A DNA stretch of 32,077 nt from Nitriliruptoria bacterium (lineage in GTDB: Bacteria; Actinomycetota; Nitriliruptoria; Euzebyales; Egibacteraceae), in contig PWER01000038.1 of the NCBI GenBank assembly GCA_003553565.1, forward strand, positions 1 through 32,077. Direction: 5' to 3'. Within the stretch, counting starts at the first letter, position 1. Each line of letters opens with the position of its first letter. Below the pieces are notes generated by a model that did not search any database, was not told where the DNA came from, and saw only the letters and a program-made list of their open reading frames with translations. This document shows, in pieces, positions 20,473-30,191 of the stretch. The translations under genes were made by a program, and so were the position numbers.

Positions 20473-21282
20473 ATGGACGGACGACTCGCGATCATCGGCG
20501 CCGGTCGCATGGGCGAGGCGCTGCTCGGCGGGCTGCTGCGCGTCGGGTGGGCCACGCCTGAGCAGCTCCACTGCACCGTGCGCAACCCCGACCACGCCAG
20601 GGTCCTGGCCGAGACCTACGGCGTGCGCGCCGACACCGACTCGGCCAGCGCCGCCGCCGGCGCCGACACGGTGCTGCTTGCGGTCAAGCCCCAGAACCTC
20701 CGCGAGGTGCTGGCCACCATCCGCGACAAGGTCCACACCGGCCAGGTGGTGATCTCGGTCGCGGCGGGCGTGCCCACCACGCGCATCGAGGAGCAGCTGC
20801 CCGAGGGCGTGCCCGTGGTGCGGGTGATGTCCAACACCCCGGTGCAGGTCGACGAGGCGATGAGCGTCGTCGCGCCCGGCACGCACGCGCGCGCCGAGCA
20901 CGCCGCGGTCGCCGAGGAGATCCTCGGGTCGGTGGGGCGCGTCATTCGCCTGCCCGAGGAGCAGCTCGACGCCGTGACGGCGCTGTCGGGGTCAGGGCCG
21001 GCCTACATCTACCTGCTGGTCGAGTCCATGATCGACGGCGCGATCCTCCAGGGGCTGCCCCGCGACGTGGCCACCGAGCTGATCACCCAGACGCTGGCGG
21101 GCAGCGCGAAGATGCTGCGCGACACCGGCCGCCACCCGGTCGAGCTGCGCGAGGAGGTCACGTCGCCGGGCGGGGTGACCATCTCGGCGATCCGCGTGCT
21201 GGAGGAGGCCGGGGTGCGCGCCGCGCTGCTCAACGCCGTCGAGGCCGCCCGCGACCGCGGTCGCGAGCTCGCCCAGGGCTGA
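20473..21282 (+). CDS. proC: Pyrroline-5-carboxylate reductase
   Basis: The 269-residue enzyme makes proline from pyrroline-5-carboxylate with NAD(P)H. The Rossmann motif IIGAGRMGEALLGGLL is at the N-terminus, followed by LLAVKPQ, VVRVMSNTPVQV, and the ProC signature in TALSGSGPAYIYLLVESMIDG, LITQTLAGSAKML and EEVTSPGGVTISAIRVLEEAGVR. It has its own probable promoter, so it need not be co-transcribed with the proline dehydrogenase gene upstream. Confidence 0.97.
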   Translation: MDGRLAIIGAGRMGEALLGGLLRVGWATPEQLHCTVRNPDHARVLAETYGVRADTDSASAAAGADTVLLAVKPQNLREVLATIRDKVHTGQVVISVAAGVPTTRIEEQLPEGVPVVRVMSNTPVQVDEAMSVVAPGTHARAEHAAVAEEILGSVGRVIRLPEEQLDAVTALSGSGPAYIYLLVESMIDGAILQGLPRDVATELITQTLAGSAKMLRDTGRHPVELREEVTSPGGVTISAIRVLEEAGVRAALLNAVEAARDRGRELAQG

Positions 21283-21312
21283 CCCGCACCGCCCGAGACG
21301 ACGAGGCCAGCG

Positions 21313-22275
21313 ATGCGCGTCACCGTCACCGGCGCCGCCGGCTTCATCGGCGCGCACCTGTGCCGCGCGCTCGTCCCGCACGCCGAGGTCGTCGGGCTCG
21401 ACGACCTCTCGACCGGCTCCCGAGAGCACCTCGCCGGCACCGGCGTCCGGCTGATCGAGGCCAGCCTCGCCGATCGTGACGCCGTGACCGAGGCCGTCGC
21501 CGGAGCCGACGCGGTGGTCCACCTCGCCGCCCGCGCCTCGGTCCCCGCCTCGGTCGCCGACCCCGCAGGCGCCTGGCAGACCAACGCCGAGGGCACCATG
21601 ACGGTCCTCGAGGCCGTTCGCGGTGCGGGCGGTGGCAGCGCCAGCGCCTCGCAGGCTGGTCCTCACCTCGTCTACGCCTCCTCCAGCGCGGTCTACGGCG
21701 ACCCGCCCAGCCAACCGGTGCACGAGGAGCTGCCCGTGGCTGCGGGCAGCCCCTACGCCGCCGGCAAGCTCGCCGGCGAGCAGGCAGCCCTGGCCCACCA
21801 GGCGGTGTTCGGGCTGCCCGTGCTGGCGTTGCGGTTCTTCAACGTCTACGGGCCGCTGCAGCCCGCCGATCACGCCTACGCCGCCGCCGTGCCGGCGTTC
21901 ATCGCCCGCGCGCTGGCCGGGCAGACCCTGGCGATCCACGGCGATGGCCTGCAGACCCGCGACTTCGTCGACGTCGGCACCGTCGCCGCGATCCTGACCG
22001 ACGCCGTGCGACGGCGCGTGACCCACCCGAGCCCGGTGAACCTCGCCTCGGGTGCGCCGCGCACGCTGCTCGAGGTCGTCGACGCGCTGGAGCGCCTGCT
22101 CGGCCATCCCGTGGCGCGCCAGCACACCGATCCACGCGCGGGTGACGTGCGCCACAGCACCGCCGACATCACGCGGCTGCGCGCGCTGTTCCCCGCGGTC
22201 GCAGCGCAGGACTTCGACGCGGGGCTGGCAGCCACCGTCGCCTGGTTCCGAAACCGAATCGCAACCAACGTGTGA
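21313..22275 (+). CDS. NAD-dependent sugar-nucleotide epimerase/dehydratase (GalE-like)
   Basis: The 320-residue protein is an extended short-chain dehydrogenase. The NAD motif GAAGFIG is at residues 7-13, the catalytic Ser lies in YASSSAVYGD, and Y148-x3-K152 (YAAGK) completes the triad. FFNVYGP, QTRDFVDV and NLASG are typical of UDP-glucose 4-epimerase-like enzymes. The exact substrate cannot be read; UDP-galactose or UDP-glucuronate epimerisation are likely options. A weak GACGAGG precedes the ATG by 8 nt, 30 bp after proC, so co-transcription with proC is likely. Mycobacteria also carry a galE-like gene just after proC (Rv0500-Rv0501). Confidence 0.9.
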   Translation: MRVTVTGAAGFIGAHLCRALVPHAEVVGLDDLSTGSREHLAGTGVRLIEASLADRDAVTEAVAGADAVVHLAARASVPASVADPAGAWQTNAEGTMTVLEAVRGAGGGSASASQAGPHLVYASSSAVYGDPPSQPVHEELPVAAGSPYAAGKLAGEQAALAHQAVFGLPVLALRFFNVYGPLQPADHAYAAAVPAFIARALAGQTLAIHGDGLQTRDFVDVGTVAAILTDAVRRRVTHPSPVNLASGAPRTLLEVVDALERLLGHPVARQHTDPRAGDVRHSTADITRLRALFPAVAAQDFDAGLAATVAWFRNRIATNV

Positions 22276-22286
22276 CCGTGGCCCTG

Positions 22287-22314
22287 TTGCCCGCAGCCTG
22301 TGGATGGGTACCGT
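22287..22314 (+). promoter_or_regulatory. Promoter candidate for the small Cys-pair protein
   Basis: TTGCCC (22287-22292) and TACCGT (22309-22314) are separated by 16 bp, one of the few places in this window with a recognisable -35. The start codon is 38 bp further on. Confidence 0.5.
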
Positions 22315-22351
22315 GAGGGTAGCGACGCCCGCGAGCGGATCGGAGCAGGAG

Positions 22352-22642
22352 ATGACCAGCACCCACGCCACGCAAGCCGCCGCCGCGGTGCTCGGCGAGT
22401 TCGAGGGTCCGTGGCGTGACGACACGCCGGTCTTCGGCTGCTGCCGCAAGACGATCGAGACGGTCGTGGAGCACGCCGACCTCATCGAGGTCGCCGCGCT
22501 GGACGTGACCTCGCGAGTCGAGGCGCTGCGCAGCGAGGCCGAGCGTCAGCTGCCCGGTCACCTCGACGCCCACCGCTGCTGCGCGGGACACCTCGCCGAC
22601 GTGGCCTTCGATCTGCCGACGCTGCTCGCGCCCTCCGAGTAG
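22352..22642 (+). CDS. Small hypothetical protein with two Cys-Cys pairs
   Basis: This 96-residue protein is not one I recognise. It is mostly helical and soluble, acidic overall, with no signal peptide. Two adjacent-cysteine pairs stand out: FGCCRKT (about residues 29-35) and HRCCAGHLADV (about 74-84), the second flanked by two His. Such spacing could bind a metal or form a redox pair, but no known motif is matched. GGAGCAGGAG directly precedes the ATG and a credible -35/-10 promoter lies upstream, so I consider it a real gene. A hairpin at 22663-22691 follows. Confidence 0.65.
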   Translation: MTSTHATQAAAAVLGEFEGPWRDDTPVFGCCRKTIETVVEHADLIEVAALDVTSRVEALRSEAERQLPGHLDAHRCCAGHLADVAFDLPTLLAPSE

Positions 22643-22662
22643 CCCAACCGACCAAGCCCACG

Positions 22663-22691
22663 CGCAGCCGGTCGCCTCGCGGCTGGCTGCG
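22663..22691 (+). terminator. Hairpin after the small Cys-pair gene
   Basis: CGCAGCC (22663-22669) and GGCTGCG (22685-22691) pair over a 15-nt loop, about 20 bp past the stop codon. No T-tract. Confidence 0.4.
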
Positions 22692-22821
22692 CTCGTGTCG
22701 GGTCGCCTAGCCCGACGCCGCCGCCTCCACACGCCTGCCATCCCTCACCCCGCAGACCCGCGACCACGCGCCTTCCCCCGACCGCGTCGCCGGCCGAAGC
22801 GCGCAGGAGGAACGAACCTCG

Positions 22822-24278
22822 GTGCTCACGTCTCGGCAGAGCCGCCGTCTGCTGCTGCCCGCAGCCGGGCTCGCCCTGGTGGTGCTCGTCGCCGGCTGCG
22901 ACCGCGACCCCACGCCGGCGGTGCAGACCGACACGCTCGGCGAGGGTGAGGTCACCGAGACCGTGAACGCCTCGGCGGAGGTCACCGCCAAGGCGCGCCA
23001 GGACGTCTCGGCCTCCGTGGGCGGGGTCATCACCAGCCTCGAGGTCGAGGAGGGCGACACCGTCGAGGAGGGCGACACCCTCGCCCGTCTGGACTCCGAG
23101 CAGGTCGACGAGGCCCTCGAGCAGGCCGAGGCCGCCGCGGCCGCCGCCGAGCAGATCGACCAGGTGGCCATCGACGGGTCGGGCGGCGAGACCCGCCGCG
23201 CGGTCGAGCAGGCCGCCGCCGAGGTCCGCGCCGACGCCCAGCCCACCATCGACGAGGCTCGCGCCGAGGCCAACGAGCTCGACGACGAGGACCAGCGCGA
23301 GGCCGCCCTAGCTGCCGCCGACGCCCTCGAGAGCTCGCTGGAGACCACCGTGTCCACGCTGACCGGCTTCGGTGAGGCCATAGCCGCCGCACAGGACAAC
23401 ACCGCCCAGTCGCTGTCGGAGACGCTCAACACCCTGCTGCAGCAGGCCACCGCCGCCGAGCGCGCCCAGGCGCAGGCCGCCGCCCAGGCCGCCGCTGAGC
23501 AGGAGGACGAGCTCGTCCTGACCGCCCCGATCGACGGGACGGTGCAGTTCGGCCGCAGCGGCGCCGCGGGCGATGGCCTCGCCGGGCTCGGCGACCTCGG
23601 CGGGCTGGCCGACGGGCTCGGCGGCCTCGGCGGGCTCCCCGGCGGCCTCGGTGACGGCGCCGACCTGCCCGGGGCCGGCGACCTCGGCGGACAGGCCGAG
23701 GAGCTGCCTGGCGGCACTGTGACCGTCGGCGCCCCCGTGTCGCCCGGACAGCCGGTGTTCACCATCTACGACCTGTCGGAGTCGCTGGTGACCGCCAGCG
23801 TGGACGAGATCGACGCGCCCGAGGTCGCCGCGGGGCAGTCGGCCGAGGTGACGGTCGACGCGGTGGGCGACGAGCCCTTCGAGGGCACCGTCGAGCACAT
23901 CGACCTGGAGGGCTCGCCCTCGGGCGCCGGCGGGGTCGACTTCGACACGCGCATCAGCCTCGGCGCCGCCGGCGACGACGAGGACAGCCCCGCAGCCGCG
24001 CTGCGCCCGGGCATGACCGCCCAGGTCCAGATCACCACCGCCGAGGTCACCGCCGACCTTGTGGTCGACTCGCGCGCGCTGGTCAACCGCGACGGCGAGC
24101 AGGTCGTGCTGCGCGTGGCCGAGGTCGACGACGAGACCGTGGCCCAGACGGTGCCGGTCGAGGTGGAGGCCCAGGGACTCGAGCAGATCGCGGTGTCAGG
24201 GGACCTCGACGCCGGCGACGAGCTGATCGTGGCCGGCTACGAGGGCGTCGATGACGGCGACGAGGTCGAGCTCCAACG

Positions 24279-24282
<4 letters not shown>
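22822..24282 (+). CDS. MacA/HlyD-type membrane-fusion lipoprotein of an ABC exporter
   Basis: The 486-residue protein begins with a lipoprotein signal peptide: Arg-rich n-region, hydrophobic core, lipobox LVAGC with C26 as the lipid-modified residue. It should sit outside the membrane and couple the ABC exporter to substrate. A first lipoyl half (about 60-90, GGVITSLEVEEGDTVEEGDTLARLD) leads into an Ala/Glu-rich coiled coil (about 95-230). The second lipoyl half resumes with TAPIDGTVQFG (about 233) and VTVGAPVSPGQPVFTI (about 298). Between them lies a 45-residue Gly/Leu/Asp-rich insertion. Beta-barrel and membrane-proximal domains follow. GGAGGAA precedes GTG 22822. The stop overlaps the next gene (ATGA). 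Confidence 0.9.
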
Positions 24283-25162
<880 letters not shown>

Positions 25163-25166
<4 letters not shown>

Positions 25167-26359
25167 GGGCCGGGGAGAGCCTGCGCGTGGCCGGCGGGGC
25201 GATCCTCGCCAACCGCCTGCGCGCCGGGCTGACCGCGCTGGGCGTGGTCATCGGCGTCATGAGCGTGGTGCTGCTCATCTCGGTGGGCACCGGCGCCCGC
25301 GCCGAGATCACCGAGCAGCTCGAGGCGCTGGGCTCCAACCTCGTGTTCGCCGTGCCCGGCGGTTTCGAGGGCGGCCCCACCGAGGGCGGGGGCCCCACCC
25401 GCAGCCCGTTCACCGCCCAGGCCATCGACGACCTCAGCAACGACCTCGCCGGCCAGGCCGAGGTCACCGGCACGCTCTCCAGCGGCGAGCAGGCCCGAGG
25501 GCCCGCCGGCCAGGTCGGGATCAGCGCCTTTGGCACCACCGGCTCCTACGCCTCGGTCACCGACACCGACGTGACGCGCGGGACGTTCTTCAGCGACACC
25601 GACAGCGCGCTCGGACGACGCGTCGCGGTGCTGGGTCCCAGCGCCGCCGAGGAGCTGTTCGGCCAGCGCGATCCGCTGGGTCAGCAGATCACCGTGGCCG
25701 GCGTCGGGTTCGAGGTGGTCGGGCTGGTCGAGGAGGCCGGCACCACCTTTGGGGTGGACACCGACCTGCAGGTGCTGGTGCCGCTGCGCGCCGCCCAGGA
25801 GCTGTTCGGGATCCAACGCGTCGACACGGTGCTGGTGCGCGCCCCGAGCCCGGACGCGCTGCCCGGCGTGGTCGACGAGGTCGAGGCGAGCCTCGCCCAG
25901 ACCATCGACGAGGACCGCTTCAGCGTGCTCACCCAGGACGACATCCTCGGGGTGGTCGGTGACGTGCTGGGCACGCTGACGTTGGTGCTGGTGGCCATCG
26001 CCGGCATCAGCCTGCTGGTCGCCGGGATCGGCGTGTCCAACATCATGCTGGTGTCGGTCAGCGAGCGCACCCGCGAGATCGGGCTGCGCAAGGCGCTGGG
26101 CGCGCGCACCCGCGACATCACCAGCCAGTTCCTGATCGAGGCGCTGCTGCTGTGCGGGCTCGGCGGGCTGCTCGGCCTGGGGCTCGGCATCGCCTTCGCC
26201 GAGGCTGCCGCAGCCACCACCCCCCTGCCGGCCGAGGTGACCTGGTGGGCGATCGCCCTGGCGTTCGGCACCAGCCTGGGCGTGGGCATCGTCTTCGGGG
26301 TGCTGCCGGCGCGCCGCGCCGGACGCCTCGACCCGGCGGTGGCGCTGCGCCACGAGTGA
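25163..26359 (+). CDS. MacB-type ABC transporter permease (FtsX family)
   Basis: The 398-residue permease has the MacB layout: an N-terminal membrane helix (about 15-40, AILANRLRAGLTALGVVIGVMSVVLLISVGTGA), a large extracytoplasmic MacB-PCD domain (about 45-260), then the FtsX domain with three helices (about 270-395). The conserved VSERTREIGLRKALGARTRDI coupling segment and GIVFGVLPARRAGRLDPAVALRHE end are present. It forms a mechanotransmission-type exporter with the adaptor and ATPase. Possible substrates (antibiotics, peptides, lipids) cannot be told from sequence. Confidence 0.95.
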
Positions 26360-26362
26360 GGA

Positions 26363-26400
26363 GCTGACGCGCTGCCGGTTCGCTCCCGGTTGGCGTCAGC
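26363..26400. terminator. Bidirectional hairpin between the ABC operon and the NeuD-like gene
   Basis: GCTGACGC (26363-26370) pairs perfectly with GCGTCAGC (26393-26400), with an inner CCGG/CCGG stem at 26375-26378 and 26386-26389. It follows the permease stop by 3 bp and contains the stop codon of the converging acyltransferase gene. Confidence 0.65.
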
Positions 26401-26995
26401 GCCGAGGGCGCGCGGGCACGCCCACCGCGATCGCGCCCGCGGGGATGTCGCGGGTGGCCACCGCGCCGGCGCCCACGAAGGCGCCGGCGCCCACCGAGCG
26501 CTGCTGCAGCACCGTGGCGTTGGCGCCTACTGCCGCATCGGCGCCCAGGTGGCAGGCGCCACCCACGTTGGCGCCGGGGAACACGGTGCTGTAGGCGTCC
26601 AGGACGGCGTCGTGGCCGACGGTGGCGTTGTAGTGCACCTGGGTGTGCACCCCCAGCAGGCAGCTCGACGACACGACCGCGCCGGCCAGGATCACACAGC
26701 CGGCGCCCAGGACCGTGTCGGGCGCCACGGTCGCAGCCGGGTGGACCAGCGCCCGCGCGCCCAGGCCCCGGTCCCGCAGGCGCCCGGCCAGCGAGCGTCG
26801 CGCCGACGGGTCGGCCACACCCACCACGAACTCCGCGTCGGCGACCTCGTCGGGGTGGCGCACCGGCACGCCGCGCACCGTCTGGCCGGCCAGCGCGTCG
26901 TCGCAGAACACCACCTCGCGGTAGCGGCCACAGGCCACCGCCACATCGAGGACCTCCCGGCCCAGCGCCCCCGCCCCGGCGATGCACAACGTCAC
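26396..26995 (-). CDS. NeuD/PglD-family sugar O- or N-acyltransferase
   Basis: The 199-residue protein has the two-part NeuD/PglD structure: an N-terminal Rossmann-like nucleotide-sugar domain (CIAGAGALGREVLDVA, residues about 3-70) and a left-handed beta-helix of hexapeptide repeats (about 80-195). VHYNATVGHD carries the probable catalytic His. The end GVPARPRR is typical of the family. It would transfer an acetyl group from acetyl-CoA to an amino-sugar nucleotide for surface glycans; the acceptor is unknown. GGAG lies 5 nt before GTG 26995. It is isolated, divergent from acuC, with no other glycan gene next to it except the epimerase 4 kb away. Confidence 0.88.
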   Translation of the reverse strand: MTLCIAGAGALGREVLDVAVACGRYREVVFCDDALAGQTVRGVPVRHPDEVADAEFVVGVADPSARRSLAGRLRDRGLGARALVHPAATVAPDTVLGAGCVILAGAVVSSSCLLGVHTQVHYNATVGHDAVLDAYSTVFPGANVGGACHLGADAAVGANATVLQQRSVGAGAFVGAGAVATRDIPAGAIAVGVPARPRR

Positions 26996-27167
26996 GACCG
27001 CTCCTGCTCCGCGTCCGGATCGGCGTCCGGGGCCGCGCTGCCCCGCCAGGCGCCGCCCGGGTCCGGACCCTGCGGGGATCCTAACCGGCCACGCGCGCCG
27101 CTGGTGCGCCGTGGCCGCGCTGTTGCCCGTCGCCCGCGCTGGTGTGCCGTCGGCTGGGCGTGTCCAC

Positions 27168-27173
27168 TAGGCT
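27168..27173 (+). promoter_or_regulatory. Leaderless-type -10 element for acuC
   Basis: TAGGCT lies 7 nt before ATG 27181, identical in sequence and spacing to the mshD element. Confidence 0.6.
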
Positions 27174-27180
27174 GCGTCGC

Positions 27181-28350
27181 ATGACCTCGGCGCTCATCTG
27201 GGACGACGGGCAGCTCAAGTACGACTTCGGGCCCCAGCATCCGCTGAAGCCGGTGCGCGTCGAGCTGACGGTGTCGCTGATCCGCGCCACCGGGCTGTCC
27301 ACGGCCCAGGGCGTCATCGAGCTGCCGCGCGAGCCGTTTGGCACCGACGAGGTGCTGCGCCTGCACCGCGAGGACTACGTCGAGGCGGTGCAGCGCCACT
27401 CGGCGTCCCCTGACCTCGGCGGTGATCTGCGCTACGGCCTCGGGGCGGGCGACAACCCGGTGTTCCCCGGCATGCATGACGCGGGCCTCGAAGTGTGCGG
27501 CGCGTCGGTCGCGGCCGCGAAGGCCGTGTGGGAGGGCCGCGCCATCCACGCGTTCAACCCCGCTGGCGGGCTGCACCACGCGATGCCGGATCGCGCCTCG
27601 GGCTTTTGCATCTACAACGACCCGGCGTTCGCGATCGATTGGCTGCTGCGCCACGGAGCCACGCGGGTGGCCTACCTCGACGTGGACACCCACCACGGCG
27701 ATGGCGTGCAGAGCATGTTCTACCAGGACCCTCGGGTGCTGACGATGAGCCTGCACGAGTCGGGCCGCTACCTGTTCCCCGGCACCGGCTTCACCGAGGA
27801 GATCGGCTTCGGGGACGCCGCGGGCACCAGCCTCAACGTGCCGCTGGCGCCCACCACGCCTGGCGAGGTGTGGTTCGGCGCGTTCGACGAGGTCGTGCCC
27901 GCCGCCCTCGACGCGTTCCAGCCGCAGGTGCTGGTCTCCCAGCTGGGGTGCGACACCCACGCGACGGACCCGCTGGCCCACCTCGCGCTGACCACCGACG
28001 ACTACCTCGAGCTCGCCCCGCGCATCCACCGGCTGGCCCACGACCACGCCGACGGCCGGTGGGTCGCCATGGGCGGGGGCGGCTACCAGATCGCCTCGGT
28101 GGTGCCGCGCGCCTGGACGATCTTCTTCGCCGAGCTCGCCCACAGCCGCGTGCCCACCGAGATCCCGTGGGGCTGGCTGGCCGAGGCCGAGGAGGTCGCC
28201 CGCACCCACCGCATGGACGTGCCGCCCACCACCTTCGCCGACGGGCCGGTGCGCCTGTCACCGGACCGGCTCGAGGTCGCGCGCCGCGAGGCCACCGGCG
28301 CGGTCGAGGCGCTCAAGCGCTCAGCGTTCCACCTGCTCGAGCGCTGGTGA
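27181..28350 (+). CDS. acuC: AcuC-type class I histone-deacetylase-family lysine deacetylase
   Basis: AcuC removes acetyl groups from lysines of metabolic enzymes, notably acetyl-CoA synthetase. The 389-residue protein shows the Zn-deacetylase core: GGLHHAMPDRASGFCIYND with the catalytic His pair, metal ligands D169 and H171 in DVDTHHGDG, D258 in LGCDTHATD, and Y302 in GGGGYQ. All catalytic residues are intact. The N-terminal YDFGPQHPLKPVRVELT is AcuC-typical. No acetyltransferase or acs gene is beside it. A leaderless start at ATG 27181 is preferred over upstream in-frame GTG codons. Confidence 0.95.
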   Translation: MTSALIWDDGQLKYDFGPQHPLKPVRVELTVSLIRATGLSTAQGVIELPREPFGTDEVLRLHREDYVEAVQRHSASPDLGGDLRYGLGAGDNPVFPGMHDAGLEVCGASVAAAKAVWEGRAIHAFNPAGGLHHAMPDRASGFCIYNDPAFAIDWLLRHGATRVAYLDVDTHHGDGVQSMFYQDPRVLTMSLHESGRYLFPGTGFTEEIGFGDAAGTSLNVPLAPTTPGEVWFGAFDEVVPAALDAFQPQVLVSQLGCDTHATDPLAHLALTTDDYLELAPRIHRLAHDHADGRWVAMGGGGYQIASVVPRAWTIFFAELAHSRVPTEIPWGWLAEAEEVARTHRMDVPPTTFADGPVRLSPDRLEVARREATGAVEALKRSAFHLLERW

Positions 28351-28431
28351 GCGCACCCGACCGCAGGGACGACTGCCGGCTGCGAGATGCGGTGGCCAGC
28401 CCTGCCGCCGGGCGTCGCCGGAGCCCGCGCC

Positions 28432-29208
28432 TCACCCGGTCAGCTCGGCCAGCAACGGCGCGTGGTCGCTGGGCTTGTGGCCCTTGCGGAGCTCGCGCAG
28501 CACGCGAGCATCAGCAAGGGCCACATCCAGCCCGCCGCCGAGCAGCACCTGGTCGATGCGCAGCCCCTCGCCGCGGGGGAACGCCAAGCCGCGGTAGTCC
28601 CACCAGGTGAAGCCGGGCTCGTCAGGGTGGATGGCGCGGTAGGCGTCGGTGTAGCCGGCGGCAGTGGTCAGCGCCAGCCGCTCGCGCTCCTGCGGCGTGG
28701 CGTGGGTGCCGCCGTGCAGCGCGGCGATGTCCCAGGCGTCGGCGTCGGTGGCGCACACGTTGACGTCCCCGGCGATCACCACCGGCGCGCCCGAGGCGAC
28801 CAGCTCACCGGCGCGCTCGGCCATCGCCTCCAGGAACGCGAGCTTGCCGGCGAACTCGGGCGCGTCCACCGCCTTGCCGTTGGGCACGTACACGCTGGCG
28901 ATGCGCACGCCGTCCACATCGGCCTCGACCCAGCGGGCCTCGTCGGGACGCGGCTCACCAGGCAGGCCGGTGCACACCGGCTCGAGCACATGGTCGTCAC
29001 GGGCCAGCACCGCCACCCCGTTGCGCCCGCCGAGCCCGTGGCCCACTGCCTGGTAGCCGGCCTCGGCCAGCGGCAGATGCGGGAACGCGTCCGAGGACAC
29101 CCGCGTCTCCTGCAGGCAGACCACGTCGGGCGCCTCGGCGGCCAGCAGCTCCAGCACCCGCGGCAGGCGCGCGCTCACCGAGTTGACGTTCCAGGTGACC
29201 AGCCGCAT
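28432..29208 (-). CDS. xthA: Exodeoxyribonuclease III / AP endonuclease
   Basis: The 258-residue enzyme cuts DNA at abasic sites and trims 3' ends in base-excision repair. It has the full EEP-fold set: TWNVNSVSAR with the metal Asn, CLQET with the catalytic Glu, YVPNG, GDVNVCATDADAWD, FTWWDYRG, RIDQVLL and KPSDHAPLLAEL with the terminal Asp-His. It starts 2 bp after the stop of the QOR gene on the same strand, so the two are one transcript. The 81 bp between its stop and the converging acuC stop hold only weak inverted repeats. Confidence 0.95.
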   Translation of the reverse strand: MRLVTWNVNSVSARLPRVLELLAAEAPDVVCLQETRVSSDAFPHLPLAEAGYQAVGHGLGGRNGVAVLARDDHVLEPVCTGLPGEPRPDEARWVEADVDGVRIASVYVPNGKAVDAPEFAGKLAFLEAMAERAGELVASGAPVVIAGDVNVCATDADAWDIAALHGGTHATPQERERLALTTAAGYTDAYRAIHPDEPGFTWWDYRGLAFPRGEGLRIDQVLLGGGLDVALADARVLRELRKGHKPSDHAPLLAELTG

Positions 29209-29210
29209 CG

Positions 29211-30161
29211 CTACTGGCGAGGGTCGAGCACGAGCTTGCCGGTGGTGCGCCGCGCCAGCAGGTCCTCATGGGCCTGGTGCGCCTGCGTCAGCGGGTAGGT
29301 GCCCCCGACCACCGGGGTGATCTCGCCGGTGGCGGCGGCGGTGAACAGGTCGGCGAGCGCCTCCACGAGCATCCGCGGCTGACGCGCGACGTGGGCCAGC
29401 CAGAAGCCCGCCACCGTCTTGGAGGTGCGCAGCTGGTCCATCGGGTCGATCGGCGTGGCTGGGGTGCGGCTGGCCATCCCGTACAGCGCGATGCGCCCGA
29501 ACGGCGCGAGCGCGCGGTAGCAGGCGTCGAACGTCGGCCCGCCGGCCATCTCCAGCACCACATCGACGGGCTCGCCGTCGTTGGCCTCCTCGATCGCGCC
29601 GCGCAGGTCCTCGACGGTCGAGTCGACCGTGACGTCGGCGCCGAGCCGCTCGGCTAGCGCCCGCTTGTCCGGTGTCGAGGCGCAGCCGATGACCCGCCCG
29701 GCGCCCCAGCGCTTGGCCAGCTGCACCGCGAGGTTGCCGACTCCGCCGGCGGCGGCGAGCACCACCACGGTCTCGCCGGGGCGCATCGGCGCGGCGGTGC
29801 GCAGCAGGTGCCAGGCGGTGGCGCCCTGCACCAGCAGGGCCAGCGCGGCGCCGTCGGAGAGCTCGTCGGGGACCTCGAGGGTGGCGTGCTCGTCGACCAG
29901 CGCCTGCTCGGCGTAGGCGCGGGGGGCCAGCGCGGCCACGCGGCGCCCGTCCGCAAGATGCCCCACGACCTCGGTGCCGGGCACGAACGGCAGCTCCTGG
30001 GCGGCCAGGTAGGTGTCCTCGGTCTGGTGGGTGTCGGCGTAGTTGATGCCCGCGCCGGTGACGGTGAGCAGGTGCTGGCCGTCCTGCGGCTCCGGGTCGG
30101 GGAGGTCGGTGACGGTCAGGACCTCGGGGCCACCGAACTCGGTGACCTGGACCGCGCGCAT
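29211..30161 (-). CDS. Zinc-independent quinone oxidoreductase-like MDR enzyme
   Basis: The 316-residue protein is a medium-chain dehydrogenase/reductase of the quinone-oxidoreductase branch. EVLTVTDLPDPEP and GAGINYADTH at the N-terminus, VLAAAGGVGNLAVQLAKRWG as NADPH-binding loop (AAxGGVG), and PLTQAHQAHEDLLARRTTGKLVLDP at the end are typical. It lacks the Cys/His zinc ligands of alcohol dehydrogenases. It likely reduces quinones or activated double bonds with NADPH; substrate unknown. GGAG lies 5 nt before ATG 30161. The pairing with xthA 2 bp downstream could serve oxidative-damage defence, which is inference. Confidence 0.9.
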   Translation of the reverse strand: MRAVQVTEFGGPEVLTVTDLPDPEPQDGQHLLTVTGAGINYADTHQTEDTYLAAQELPFVPGTEVVGHLADGRRVAALAPRAYAEQALVDEHATLEVPDELSDGAALALLVQGATAWHLLRTAAPMRPGETVVVLAAAGGVGNLAVQLAKRWGAGRVIGCASTPDKRALAERLGADVTVDSTVEDLRGAIEEANDGEPVDVVLEMAGGPTFDACYRALAPFGRIALYGMASRTPATPIDPMDQLRTSKTVAGFWLAHVARQPRMLVEALADLFTAAATGEITPVVGGTYPLTQAHQAHEDLLARRTTGKLVLDPRQ

Positions 30162-30191
30162 GGGTGCTCCTGTGGCTGACGACGCTGAGGT

